Origin: Marinobacter excellens HL-55 | GTDB taxonomy: Bacteria; Pseudomonadota; Gammaproteobacteria; Pseudomonadales; Oleiphilaceae | NCBI GenBank assembly: GCA_001314845.1 | Contig: LJZQ01000008.1 | Coordinates: 1-64,000, forward strand | DNA length: 64,000 nucleotides | Reading direction: 5' to 3' | Shown here: one piece after another, positions 40,370 through 50,130 of the stretch | Layout: each line of letters opens with the position of its first letter | Position numbering within the stretch: the stretch's first letter is position 1 | The notes under the pieces: model-generated | Database searches by the model: none | What the model saw: the letters and a program-made list of their open reading frames with translations, nothing else | Told to the model about the DNA's origin: nothing | Translations under genes and position numbers: made by a program

Positions 40370-41901
40370 GCGCTTTGTAATTTGGGTAACCTTGAACGAA
40401 TCATTGTAACTACCTTTGCCCGCCAGGCCTTATCGAGCCCGATGAAATACATGGCAATGGTGGAGGCAAAAAAGCTGGTGAATATCACCAATGCTGACCA
40501 GTAAAAACCGTTTGGTAGGAACTGGCTTATAAAAGTAACTGGAAGCGCCGTAACCACAACGATGGCCAAAACCGGTAGCGCAGTGAACCGTAAGAAGTTC
40601 ACTACAGGGAAACCCGTAAGACGGTTAACCAAGAAGAGTCGCACACCGAACATCAGGATATTAGCGATGATGGCAACGATAAATACGCTGTAAGCAGGGG
40701 CTCCAGCTGCAACCACCGCCCAAGCGGTCAGGAATATACAAATTTGAATCGTACCCAGCGTGAGTTCATAAGCTTTCATCTTACCGGGTGCCCTGGCGGC
40801 GGCTGTCAGCGGCATACTAATCGACAGAATCAACGCTTCTATCAAGGCCAGCTGGGCAAAAAGCACTGCATCGGGCGGCACTGTAGTCAGCCAAATACCA
40901 AGTATGGTCTCCATCTCCACCATCATGGGCAGTGCAAACACCCATAGAAGAAAGAACGTGATTCTGGAGCCTCCGGTAATTAGTCCATACATTTCTTGAT
41001 GCTGATTCGCTGCGTAACTTTTAATAATCGGAGGATAGAGACTGGTGTTGAAGTTACCCGAGAATATATTGACCTGACTAGCAATCTGTACCGACAGTGC
41101 CCTGGCAGCCACCACTGCCGGACTGAACGACTGATTCAACAAGACCGTGATGGCATGAGTCCTGGCAATGGTTGAAACCTGCCCGAAAACGGTCCAACCA
41201 GTGAAACCTATGATTTCTTTGAGTAAGGCTGAATCCCAGTAGAACTTTTTGAACTGACATTCTTCGTACCGGTAAAGGCAGATCCCGACATAGATTATCG
41301 CGTTTACAACGCCAACAAACAGCACCAGAAGGCCATAAAGTTCGAGCTTGTCCCATACGATGTATTGCAGAAGGAACACTACACCGAGCTTCATAAACGC
41401 TTCGAGGATCGAAATGTATGCGTATAGCTTCATGTCTTCATGCGCCATGATGATGGCCATGAAGGGGGTGGTGATTACGCTGAACAGAAACGTAAGTATT
41501 GCAAAGTGATAGAGTGCTTTAGCGGCTTCAAACCGGTCTTCCGGCACTGACAGTTCTGTGTTAACAAACCAGAGGCCGATAGTCTGCAGAGCTATATAGG
41601 CTATTAATGCAACCGATCCGTAGAGAACTAAGTTAACAGAGAAGGTCGTTTTCAGCCGCTCGTTGTTCTGCTCCCCCAAGGCGAATGAAAAAAAGCGCTG
41701 GGTTGCCTGAGCCAAGGAGCCGGGTAGGAAAGTACTGAGGGCCACAAGGCCGCCTACTGCGCCGTATATGCCGTAGTCTTCTACCCCGAGCTGATCGAGA
41801 ACAACCCGGACTGTGTAGAGGCTAACGAACAGAATCAACAGCTGACGGAAGTAGAGCATCAGCGTGTTCTTGGCTATTCGTTTGTTTCTGTCTGAGGTCA
41901 T
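40366..41901 (-). CDS. wzx: Wzx-type flippase (set B)
   Basis: Polytopic 511 aa; NTLMLYFRQLLILFVSLYTVRVVLDQLGVEDYGIYGAVGGLVAL. Confidence 0.88.
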   Translation of the reverse strand: MTSDRNKRIAKNTLMLYFRQLLILFVSLYTVRVVLDQLGVEDYGIYGAVGGLVALSTFLPGSLAQATQRFFSFALGEQNNERLKTTFSVNLVLYGSVALIAYIALQTIGLWFVNTELSVPEDRFEAAKALYHFAILTFLFSVITTPFMAIIMAHEDMKLYAYISILEAFMKLGVVFLLQYIVWDKLELYGLLVLFVGVVNAIIYVGICLYRYEECQFKKFYWDSALLKEIIGFTGWTVFGQVSTIARTHAITVLLNQSFSPAVVAARALSVQIASQVNIFSGNFNTSLYPPIIKSYAANQHQEMYGLITGGSRITFFLLWVFALPMMVEMETILGIWLTTVPPDAVLFAQLALIEALILSISMPLTAAARAPGKMKAYELTLGTIQICIFLTAWAVVAAGAPAYSVFIVAIIANILMFGVRLFLVNRLTGFPVVNFLRFTALPVLAIVVVTALPVTFISQFLPNGFYWSALVIFTSFFASTIAMYFIGLDKAWRAKVVTMIRSRLPKLQSA

Positions 41902-41911
41902 GGCGATGGCT

Positions 41912-42877
41912 TCAGCGCTCTGGCAATCCCTGGTTTTCAGCGGGCCTGGCTTCTTCTTTGCCGGACCGAATAAAAGCTATGACGAATACTGTCAACACAC
42001 CTAGCATACCGCCGAGCATCGAAGCGACTACGGCTATCAAAGCGCGTTTGGGCTCACTCTTTTCTTGAGGTACCACAGCAGGGTCTACGGTTTTGAACAC
42101 GTATTCACGCTGGGCGTTGGCGAGCATTACAGTGCGTGTTTCAGTTTCTATTAGCTGGTAGAACACCTGCTGCATGCCGGTGATGTTGGTTTGGCGTAGT
42201 TTTTCTTCCAGGTAGGCGATGCTCGCTTCGGCTTCTTGTACATCTTGGGCGCGCATGTGTTCGTTGATGTCTTGCACCAGTTTTTCCACCCAGTCTTTGG
42301 CGGCTACCGGTGAAAGGCTTTTGATGCCTAGGGTTACCATGCCAGTGTCTTTGTTGTCACTTACGCTGAGAAGTGCGCGGAAGGCTTTTACCAAGTCCCA
42401 GTTTGTGGGTTCCTGGGATTTGCCGGAGTCATCCTGTTGCCATTGGCGGGTTTCCGGGTTGTAGACTTCACTGTTGATAACCCAACGTTCATTGGCCATG
42501 TCCCAGGCTTTTGTGGCCATGAGTGGCACTGCTAGTTCATGGTGGTGAATGAAGTCTGTCAGGAAGGCGCGGGAGCGCAGGGTTTCTTTGGCTAATACGG
42601 TTTTGTTGGCGCCGCCGCCACCTCCAAGGTTTACTCCGGCCAGGCTGGCCAGGCCGCTGAGTTGGCCGCTGATTCGGCTGCCGCCTTCGTTTTGGGCTGG
42701 GGCTAGTAGGGCGCTGGCTTGGTAGATATTGGGTTGGCTTAGGGCGTAAAAGACGCCGGCGGCGGCGAAGACGATGGTGAAGGCGATGATTATCCATTTG
42801 CCTCGCCATAGGGTGGCGAAGAGTTCTCGGAGGTCTATTTCGTCGTCTGGGTAGTGAGTTGTGGTTGGTTCGGCCAC
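41912..42877 (-). CDS. wzz: Wzz-type chain length determinant
   Basis: DEIDLRELFATLWRGKWIIIAFTIVFAAAGVFYALSQPNIYQASALLAP; C-terminal TM after PVVPQEKSEPKRALI-like proline motif. Confidence 0.92.
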   Translation of the reverse strand: MAEPTTTHYPDDEIDLRELFATLWRGKWIIIAFTIVFAAAGVFYALSQPNIYQASALLAPAQNEGGSRISGQLSGLASLAGVNLGGGGGANKTVLAKETLRSRAFLTDFIHHHELAVPLMATKAWDMANERWVINSEVYNPETRQWQQDDSGKSQEPTNWDLVKAFRALLSVSDNKDTGMVTLGIKSLSPVAAKDWVEKLVQDINEHMRAQDVQEAEASIAYLEEKLRQTNITGMQQVFYQLIETETRTVMLANAQREYVFKTVDPAVVPQEKSEPKRALIAVVASMLGGMLGVLTVFVIAFIRSGKEEARPAENQGLPER

Positions 42878-42910
42878 GGATATTGTTCCTTGGTTTAGCT
42901 TGGGTGCCTG

Positions 42911-42942
42911 GTGGGTCAGACCCCATGCGGGGTCAGACCCTG
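42911..42942. repeat. Palindromic element copy F (GGGGTC family), between wzz and the export gene
   Basis: GTGGGTCAGACCCCATGCGGGGTCAGACCCTG. Confidence 0.75.
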
Positions 42943-42958
42943 GCCTATCTGGCCGGCG

Positions 42959-45508
42959 TTATAGGCTGTTTACTGCTGCTGCGCCTAGGGCGATTTGGTA
43001 GATGATTTGGCTTACGTTGGTCCAGAGTTCCAGCTGGTTCAGGCGGTCTACGTCGATTGGCATGATGACGGTGTCGCCGGGTTCTAGTTGCTGGCTTCTG
43101 CCGCCGAACCAGCGGCTGCGTTGGGGTAGGGTTACGGAGCCGTCGGCTTTTACTACGTAGACTCGGCTTTCGTCTGCCTGGCGGGTGGGGCCGCCGGAGC
43201 GTTCCAGGTAGTCATCCACGGTCAGGCCAGCCTGGTGCAGGTGGCTAGTGGGGAACTGTACTTCGCCGAATACGGAGACCGACTGGGGGATAGTGGGTAT
43301 GGTAAGGCGGTCGCCGTCTTGCAGGCGGATGGCCTGGTAGTTTTCGCTTTCCAGCACGGCGGCCAGGTCTATGACCATTCGGCCTACAGGGCGGCTGCTT
43401 TGCACTTCCTCTAACAGGCCTTGTACTTCCTGCACCCGCTCGGCGTTTTGGCCGCCGAAGCTGTCACCGTCCAACTGAATGCCGAGGAGGTCGCTTTGCA
43501 GGCGCTCTTCTGCTTCGCGCAGGCGTTGGGCTTCCAGTTGGCGGAGTTTTTCTCGGGTGAATACGGCGCCGCGTGGGAAGGCGTTATTGGTTACGCCCCC
43601 TGCCCTTTGCAAGACGTCTTTCAGGGTTTCGCCATCGCGGAAGGTGTATTCGCCGGGGTAGCGCACTTCACCGGCCAGGGTGATGGTGCGGGTTTTGGCA
43701 AAGTCCGGGATGGATTTTATCAGGATGGTGTCTCGGCTTTGCAGGTTGATGCCTGCGTTGCCGGCCATGGCGTCTGCTAGGTTCACGTTGAGGATGTTGG
43801 TCTGGCCGATGCCATCATCATCGGTAGTGTAACGGGCCACTTCGGCTTGGTATAGGGAGGCAGAGTCTTTCAAGCCGCCGGCGACAAATATGGCATCTGC
43901 CAGGCTGCGGGTGGCGGGCATGGGGTATTCACCCGGGTAGCGCACGGGACCGCTGATGCGGATGGTTTGTTGGGGGCTGCCGGGCTGGGCCTGGGCTTTC
44001 AGGCGTTGCAGAACGGGGGTGAACAGGCTTTCACGGGTGAAGTTATCACCTTCCTCGCCGCCCTGCACTTTTCCGGCATCGGAGAAGATGAGGATACGGT
44101 CCCTTTCTTCCAGTTGCAGGTCTTGGTCACTGCCCGCATTTTGAATGGCATCGCGAAGGCGTAGGTTGAGTACCGATATGGAGTCGGTTTGTTTGTCGGT
44201 TCTCACGATGGCCGCGTAGCGTTTATCCGCCGTTGGCATCAGGTCTGCGTCCAGGCTTTGCAGGATGGAACTCACACGCATCCCCGGCATCCAGGCGAAT
44301 TTACCAGCACGGGTGGCTGCGCCTTTTACTTCCACGTATTGGCCGGTGATGTCGGAGATAGACGGTATGCGAACACGGTCGCCGGCTTGCACGCGGGCGT
44401 TCTGGCCTTGTTGGGCGGTGTAGTCTGCCTCTGCGATGATGCGGAGGAAATCCTGGTTGGTTCGCTCGATGTTTACTCGCTGGGGATAGGCTTGCGGGGT
44501 TAGGCCGCCAGCCATACGCACCAGGTCTGCCAGGGTGTTGTCGCCTTTGAGTTCGTAAAGGGCTGGGCGGTATACCTCCCCTTCTATGCCGGCACGTTGG
44601 CCCACAGGCGGGATGAAGATGACATCGCCCGGTTGCAGGCGGTTGTCTGCGCTGCTGTCACCTTTTTGCAGCAGGTCATACAGATCCAGAGTGCCGACCA
44701 GTTTGCCGTTGCGTTTGTGCTGTACGTTACGCAGGGAGCCGTTCTGTTTGATGCCGCCGGATACGTAGAGGGCGTTGGTGATGGTAGACAGCGAACTGAC
44801 GCTGTAGGAGCCAGGGTTGCGCGCCTCACCCAATACGAATACGCGCATGCTGCGCAGTTCGCCCAGGGTGACGGCGGCTTCTACACCAATGTATTGCTCG
44901 GATACCCGCTTGCGGATTTGTTGGCGGGCCTCATCAAAGCTCAAGCCGGCGACGGTAACCGGGCCGGAATCCGGAAAGCTGATGGTGCCGTCGCGGCTGA
45001 TGGGCAGTTCCAGGTTCTGGTTCTGGTTGCCCCACATCTGGATGCGCAGTACGTCGCCTGGGCCCAGGGTATAATTCGAAGGTATGGGTATTTCTGTAAC
45101 CGGTGCGAAGGTGGTGGGGCTGCCGGCGAAGAGGTCGTAGCCGTAGGGCTTGAGGCCGCCGTTTTTGGCGGTTTGTTGGTCTTCCTGTTCTTTCTGGCTG
45201 CGAGCCCGTTCGCGCTCTTCGTCAGTGATGGTGGTTACCGGCTCTACTACGTTGACCTGTTCCGGGCGTTGGCTGGTGCGTTGGCCGCTGGTTAGGTTGT
45301 TCAGGTCTACGCCGTATTGGCTGGCCAGAGATTCCTGCTGGGCCCTTGGGAGCTGTTTGAACTGGTCAAGCTGGGCCTGGCTGATGGATTGGGCTTGGGT
45401 GGCCAGGGGGAATAGTAGGGCTAGTGGGAGAAAAAGGGTTTTCAGGTTCACGGGGCTTGTGTTCCGGTTTTGATATTGAATTTTTGGGATTAAATAATTT
45501 TTTGCCAC
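42959..45508 (-). CDS. Wza-type polysaccharide export protein with multiple SLBB domains
   Basis: YTLGPGDVLRIQMWGNQNQNLELPISRDGTISFPDSGPVTVAGLS; repeated SLBB (VRYPGEYTFRDGETLKDVLQRAGG); likely GTG start at 45451; signal peptide without obvious lipobox. Confidence 0.93.
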   Translation of the reverse strand: MAKNYLIPKIQYQNRNTSPVNLKTLFLPLALLFPLATQAQSISQAQLDQFKQLPRAQQESLASQYGVDLNNLTSGQRTSQRPEQVNVVEPVTTITDEERERARSQKEQEDQQTAKNGGLKPYGYDLFAGSPTTFAPVTEIPIPSNYTLGPGDVLRIQMWGNQNQNLELPISRDGTISFPDSGPVTVAGLSFDEARQQIRKRVSEQYIGVEAAVTLGELRSMRVFVLGEARNPGSYSVSSLSTITNALYVSGGIKQNGSLRNVQHKRNGKLVGTLDLYDLLQKGDSSADNRLQPGDVIFIPPVGQRAGIEGEVYRPALYELKGDNTLADLVRMAGGLTPQAYPQRVNIERTNQDFLRIIAEADYTAQQGQNARVQAGDRVRIPSISDITGQYVEVKGAATRAGKFAWMPGMRVSSILQSLDADLMPTADKRYAAIVRTDKQTDSISVLNLRLRDAIQNAGSDQDLQLEERDRILIFSDAGKVQGGEEGDNFTRESLFTPVLQRLKAQAQPGSPQQTIRISGPVRYPGEYPMPATRSLADAIFVAGGLKDSASLYQAEVARYTTDDDGIGQTNILNVNLADAMAGNAGINLQSRDTILIKSIPDFAKTRTITLAGEVRYPGEYTFRDGETLKDVLQRAGGVTNNAFPRGAVFTREKLRQLEAQRLREAEERLQSDLLGIQLDGDSFGGQNAERVQEVQGLLEEVQSSRPVGRMVIDLAAVLESENYQAIRLQDGDRLTIPTIPQSVSVFGEVQFPTSHLHQAGLTVDDYLERSGGPTRQADESRVYVVKADGSVTLPQRSRWFGGRSQQLEPGDTVIMPIDVDRLNQLELWTNVSQIIYQIALGAAAVNSL

Positions 45509-45586
45509 GGACGACGCGGACTAACACGGACGAAATAAAAATGTTCAGATCTTTTGTCCGTGAGTGTCCGTGCCGTCCGTGGCTAA
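45501..45586. repeat. GCCACGGAC-type repeat, full inverted pair
   Basis: TTTGCCACGGACGACGCGGACTAACACGGAC...GTCCGTGAGTGTCCGTGCCGTCCGTGGCTAA between wza-like and wzi-like genes. Confidence 0.75.
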
Positions 45587-45592
45587 CATTCT

Positions 45593-47164
45593 TTAAAACC
45601 TATAAGTCCAGCTGGCTGACACAGCAACTTGGTCTTTTTTGCCGCTGATGTATTCGACTTTTTTGTCGGTGGCCTGGAGGTTCAGGTCTAGCCAGCCGTT
45701 GAGTACCTGGGTGCCGTAGCCTAGCTGCAGTATTGCTATGTCCTGGCTGTTTGCCGGGGCGGTGTAGAAGACTTTGTCGTTGGGGGCGACAACTCTGGTG
45801 CTGCCATCCTTGTTGAGTTCGGCGTAGCTGGCCTTGGCGGTGAGGTTGCTGCCACTGGGGAAGAAGTGGTATGCGCCCAGGGTGACGGCTTCGGCGTCGC
45901 CTTCAAAGCTGGTGGCCATGTTGCGGCCGTAGTGGCGGTAGCCAGTGCGGTAGCGGCTGTGTTCGTAAGAGACGTTGGGCACAGCGCTGCCCATGAAGTC
46001 GTCGGCCAGGGTGTTTACGTATTCCAGAAACCATTGTTGATCTGCATTGAACAATTGGCTGGTCCAGTCTGCACCCATTAACCAGGATTTCTTTCCGGGG
46101 AAAGCGCCGGCTTCGTCTTCGCCCATCATTTCAGCGTACAGGCCCATGCTTTGCTGGCCAACACTGAAGCCGTAGCGGATGTCTATGCTGCCGAGTTGAT
46201 CGCCGGGGTCGTCTTCTTCCAGCTGGCCGTTGTCTTTGCCGATCAGAGCGTTCCAGATAGTGGAAGCGCCCTCTGGCCGCCCTTCCCCGCCAAAGATAAT
46301 GGCGCGGGACAAGCCGATGTCCAGGCCGCTTACGGGGCGGAAACTGAAGCGCATGCCGATGAGCTTGGCCTCGGGCACCGCGCGGTCTTTCTCGAACTGA
46401 CCCGCCAATACGGTGGCATTCCAGGGGCCGAGCCAGCTTAGCCAAGGTGTTTCGAAGGCGCTTGGGTCGTTCCTGGTTACCCACACAGACGGCACCGGCC
46501 GTGCATTGTTGGAGAGTATCAGGCTGGATTGCCAGCCCGGGCCCCACCATCGGTCGATGGCACCGGCGCCGAGCACCCAGTTGCTTGCGGTGGCGGCGAG
46601 GTAGCTGCCGTCCAGGCGGAATTCTTCGTCGTCGTCCGGATCATGGGCGTAGGCGGGTTTGAGGCCTGCGGCCCAGGCGTTGCCTTGCCATTGCAGGTTG
46701 AGGGAGGTACCCGCTTTAGCCAGGGCGTTGCTCTGAAAACCAGTGAAGGCCGGAATGTCTGATTGGGCGTTTACATTGAGCTCTGCCCTGAATCCCGGCT
46801 GGGCTTGTTGTTCCTGCTCAAACCTTAAGTAGGCGCTGGCCATGCCGACGGATGGCAAGTCGGCGTTGGTGCTGGCTTGGGTGCCACTCTCCAGAGCTGC
46901 CCAGTTGATAGGCCAGGTGGTTACGGAGCGGTCCAGATGGTTACGGTCTGCCAATTTTTGTACGGCAAAGCGGGCACGGGGGTCGCCAGGTTCCAGCCAG
47001 GGGGCCGCGGCAATGGAAAAGCTGCTCAGGCACGCTACCGCCCCACCGACCAGGGCCCAGTGTTTTAAGGACAACATAGTTGTTTCTCGCAATACACGCG
47101 AACAGACAGGGATAAGAAAATTGTGAAAGCCCGACAGGTCCCTGTCAGTTAAACCCGGACTCAC
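45593..47164 (-). CDS. Wzi-family capsule assembly outer-membrane protein
   Basis: Signal peptide; NWVLGAGAIDRWWGPGWQSSLILSNNARPVPSVWVTRNDPSAFETPWLSWLGPWN; terminal aromatic beta-strand VSASWTYRF. Start probably about 47074. Confidence 0.9.
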   Translation of the reverse strand: MSPGLTDRDLSGFHNFLIPVCSRVLRETTMLSLKHWALVGGAVACLSSFSIAAAPWLEPGDPRARFAVQKLADRNHLDRSVTTWPINWAALESGTQASTNADLPSVGMASAYLRFEQEQQAQPGFRAELNVNAQSDIPAFTGFQSNALAKAGTSLNLQWQGNAWAAGLKPAYAHDPDDDEEFRLDGSYLAATASNWVLGAGAIDRWWGPGWQSSLILSNNARPVPSVWVTRNDPSAFETPWLSWLGPWNATVLAGQFEKDRAVPEAKLIGMRFSFRPVSGLDIGLSRAIIFGGEGRPEGASTIWNALIGKDNGQLEEDDPGDQLGSIDIRYGFSVGQQSMGLYAEMMGEDEAGAFPGKKSWLMGADWTSQLFNADQQWFLEYVNTLADDFMGSAVPNVSYEHSRYRTGYRHYGRNMATSFEGDAEAVTLGAYHFFPSGSNLTAKASYAELNKDGSTRVVAPNDKVFYTAPANSQDIAILQLGYGTQVLNGWLDLNLQATDKKVEYISGKKDQVAVSASWTYRF

Positions 47165-47267
47165 TGGAGATGAGTGTTACAGGACTGTTACGATTGTACC
47201 GGTCACCCTGTGACAAGCAAGTTACAAACCTCCCCTTCGCACCCCGCTCCCTGCCTTTTGGCGCTAT

Positions 47268-47293
47268 AAAAAAACCCGCGAAACCGCGGGTTA
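47268..47293 (-). terminator. Rho-independent terminator 3' of the S8 protease gene
   Basis: Minus strand: AACCCGCGGTTTCGCGGGTTTTTTTAT. Confidence 0.88.
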
Positions 47294-47430
47294 AAATAAG
47301 GTCGCAATAAGGATGCAAGCTTGCGGAGGGGTTAAGGCCATCAATCCTGCAAGCCCCCATTCCGCACTGCATAAACATTGTCATACTATAAACCAGATAT
47401 GTCCACCCCCAATACCCGTTTGTTGCCAGA

Positions 47431-49128
47431 TTATTCCGGGTTGAGAGGTAGACTTTGGTTGAACCTGCAGTTTTGGGCGTTAGCATCGCAGACATCAAAC
47501 CAAAGGGTGTCTTGCGCTGGCGCCACGCCAGGCACCAGGAATCTAGGCTCTGTACTTTCGGCGATGATCTGTTTGCCGCCTTGAGGATCACTTTTAAGCA
47601 CCACATGACGCTGGTCGCCCGTTAAGGGCTCATCGTTTATGGTCAGCTCAAACAGGGCGTTGAAATCCAGATCAGCTGGCTGATTGTTAAGGTAGGGCCC
47701 ACGATTGCATCGCAACGGGCAATCCCAAATCGGCCTTAAGCGCACATTGGGAGCGGTCTGGTCCATGATTACCCTGTCGAGGGCCAGGCCGGCGTCTGCT
47801 ACCCGGCGGGTGCCAGTGAGTAATGAAAGGTCGATGCCAAGCAAAGAATCACTGGCTGGCCGGGCGGTCACTGTTAGGTGTTCAGCAAGCGCTGCTGGTT
47901 CCAGTGCTGGGTTTTGTTGTTTAAGCAACGCAGCAATGCCAGCCACCAGAGGTGAAGCGAATGAGGTGCCACTCACGGCGATGAGCCGGCCACGTTGGTC
48001 CAGAGACGTTACCCGAACCCCCAGGGCAGCCAGGTCTACGTTGTCTCCGGTGTTAGAGAACTCGGCAAGCTGGCCGTCTGCCTGGACTGCCGCAACGGTG
48101 AGGACGTTGGCGCAGTTGGCCGGGGTGAAGGTTGATGCATCTGTACTACTGTTCCCAGCGGCCACGACCACCAAAACGCCACGGCTATGGGCATAGTCTA
48201 TGGCGTCTTGCAGGAAGAAGGGGCATTCTGCCACGCCCTCACTGCCAAGAGACGCGTTGATGATATCGACCGGCGCGGGGAGCGCCGGCACGCCATCAAT
48301 AGAGGGATCCCCTGCCAGCCAGCGTATGCCCAGCGCGGTGTCTGCCAACGAGCCGGCTACCTGCCCTTGATCGTTGCAGCTGAGTGCGCGGGCGGCCACC
48401 ACATTGGGGGCGACAATCCCGGTGATGCCCGTATTATTATTGGCTATGGCCGCCATAACGGCGGTTACCGCGGTGCCGTGGGCGCCATCACACACCGGGT
48501 TAATGTCCGGTTCCAAGAACGTAGAAGAGAGGCCCTCCGGGGAGGCCAGGTTGTACCCCGTTTGGTAATTCAAATCCCGGATGTTGTAGAAACCGGAATC
48601 CAGCACACCGATGCTCGGTTGTTGGCTAATGAAGACGCGCAGGTAGGCATCCAGGATGTTCTGAACACCCGCCGTCAGCGGGCCAGGTGCTTGCCAGGAC
48701 GTTTGCTGACTAAACCCCGGGTCTGTCGGTTCGGCATTGGTAGCTTGTGGCGTGACGGCACCGCTGGCGCCTGCGCTGTCGTCGGGAGCCAGCCGTTGAG
48801 GCGGCTCTGGCTGCGGCGGTATAGTCACTACATGATCCTGCGCAATCTTGAGCACGCCGGGCAAGCGACGCAACTGATCCATGGCGGCGGCTTCGTTACC
48901 CGGTGTTACGTTGGTAAGCCCAAGGGCGCCATGGCGCTCGAAACCCGGAGGCAGCTGCACCCCCTCTTCAAATTTAACCAAGATGCGCCCAGTAGGCTGG
49001 CCGGGGGTAAAGTTGAGCCGTTTGGCGTTATCAGGGAGGTTTCCCGGCAATTGGGATTGCTGAGCCACGGCATGGATCGCGGGCCATACCGCCAAACAGA
49101 GCCCGACAAAGATTAGACGAAGGCCCAT
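47431..49128 (-). CDS. Secreted S8 (subtilisin-like) serine peptidase
   Basis: Signal peptide; IGVLDSGF, GAHGTAVTAVMA, SGTSFASPLVAGIAAL triad motifs. Confidence 0.92.
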   Translation of the reverse strand: MGLRLIFVGLCLAVWPAIHAVAQQSQLPGNLPDNAKRLNFTPGQPTGRILVKFEEGVQLPPGFERHGALGLTNVTPGNEAAAMDQLRRLPGVLKIAQDHVVTIPPQPEPPQRLAPDDSAGASGAVTPQATNAEPTDPGFSQQTSWQAPGPLTAGVQNILDAYLRVFISQQPSIGVLDSGFYNIRDLNYQTGYNLASPEGLSSTFLEPDINPVCDGAHGTAVTAVMAAIANNNTGITGIVAPNVVAARALSCNDQGQVAGSLADTALGIRWLAGDPSIDGVPALPAPVDIINASLGSEGVAECPFFLQDAIDYAHSRGVLVVVAAGNSSTDASTFTPANCANVLTVAAVQADGQLAEFSNTGDNVDLAALGVRVTSLDQRGRLIAVSGTSFASPLVAGIAALLKQQNPALEPAALAEHLTVTARPASDSLLGIDLSLLTGTRRVADAGLALDRVIMDQTAPNVRLRPIWDCPLRCNRGPYLNNQPADLDFNALFELTINDEPLTGDQRHVVLKSDPQGGKQIIAESTEPRFLVPGVAPAQDTLWFDVCDANAQNCRFNQSLPLNPE

Positions 49129-49883
49129 TAAAACACCTCACACAACAGATTTTGGGTGGCTCTAACCCGCACAAGGCCGTTTAATGCCATAAACGCCTCT
49201 TTGAGGAGGAACTCGCCGGCTTGCCATTCACCAAACCGTGAATCGGTCACAAAAAATGAGTAATAGCCGCCATCCGGGCTGTAGGCCATTGGCCCCAGAG
49301 TCGCGACCAGGTCAGCCGGCAACCCGAGCGTCGTAAGCAAGTCTTGCTGGGTTTGCAGCAGACGTTTGGCGTAGTCTCCATGGTTTTCGATGGCTTGTTC
49401 GGCATTATCGAGGGCTTGCTGTAACAGCGGCAAAGTGAGTTCGCCAATGCGATACAACCTAAGGTTGGCATCCAGGTTAACCAATGCGCGGTCGAGAACC
49501 GGGTGTGTTGCCTGGTTTTCCGGAGCAAATGGCGCTAGTTGCTGCTCTCTTTCGTTAAAGGTCTGCAGGCCAGTGAGGTAGGCGTAATCTGCCAGAAATC
49601 TATACAGAGCCAGAGGTTGCTGTAGCTCGAGCAAGGTATCTCTCTCGGCTAAGGTCCGCTCAGCTTGGGCGACCACAGCGCTCGCGATGCTATCTGGCTC
49701 GTCCGGGCCTGGCGCTGGCTCGTTACTGGGCGGGGGCGATGTTGTGCGGTCGCCATCGGTTGTTACGTCTGGCTCAGGAGGCGCGTCACTGCCACCCCCT
49801 CCTCCACCACAGCCGGCGAGTACGAAAAGTAAAAAAATCAGGGTTAGGAGTTTGATACGGCACCTTTTACTATCAAATATCAC
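49128..49883 (-). CDS. Hypothetical lipoprotein
   Basis: Lipobox LAGCGGGGGGSD; overlaps the S8 gene by 1 nt. Confidence 0.65.
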   Translation of the reverse strand: MIFDSKRCRIKLLTLIFLLFVLAGCGGGGGGSDAPPEPDVTTDGDRTTSPPPSNEPAPGPDEPDSIASAVVAQAERTLAERDTLLELQQPLALYRFLADYAYLTGLQTFNEREQQLAPFAPENQATHPVLDRALVNLDANLRLYRIGELTLPLLQQALDNAEQAIENHGDYAKRLLQTQQDLLTTLGLPADLVATLGPMAYSPDGGYYSFFVTDSRFGEWQAGEFLLKEAFMALNGLVRVRATQNLLCEVF

Positions 49884-50130
49884 TACATATTTCGGATTTT
49901 AAACCACTTGTTACCGATATCCAACTGCGCAGTCGTTTTCGCTCAGGCCTTACATGGGCTGCTTTTCTCTCGTGGGAAACTTACTTAATAATGGTTGATC
50001 CGGCTAAAAATGCTACAAGTTCCCACCATTATCGCCCCCACCATTCATTAAGCGGTAAAAAAACCGCAACATTTATTTAGGATAATACTGTTTATTCGAC
50101 AAATTCAAAAACTCAATATGGCACGCTAAA

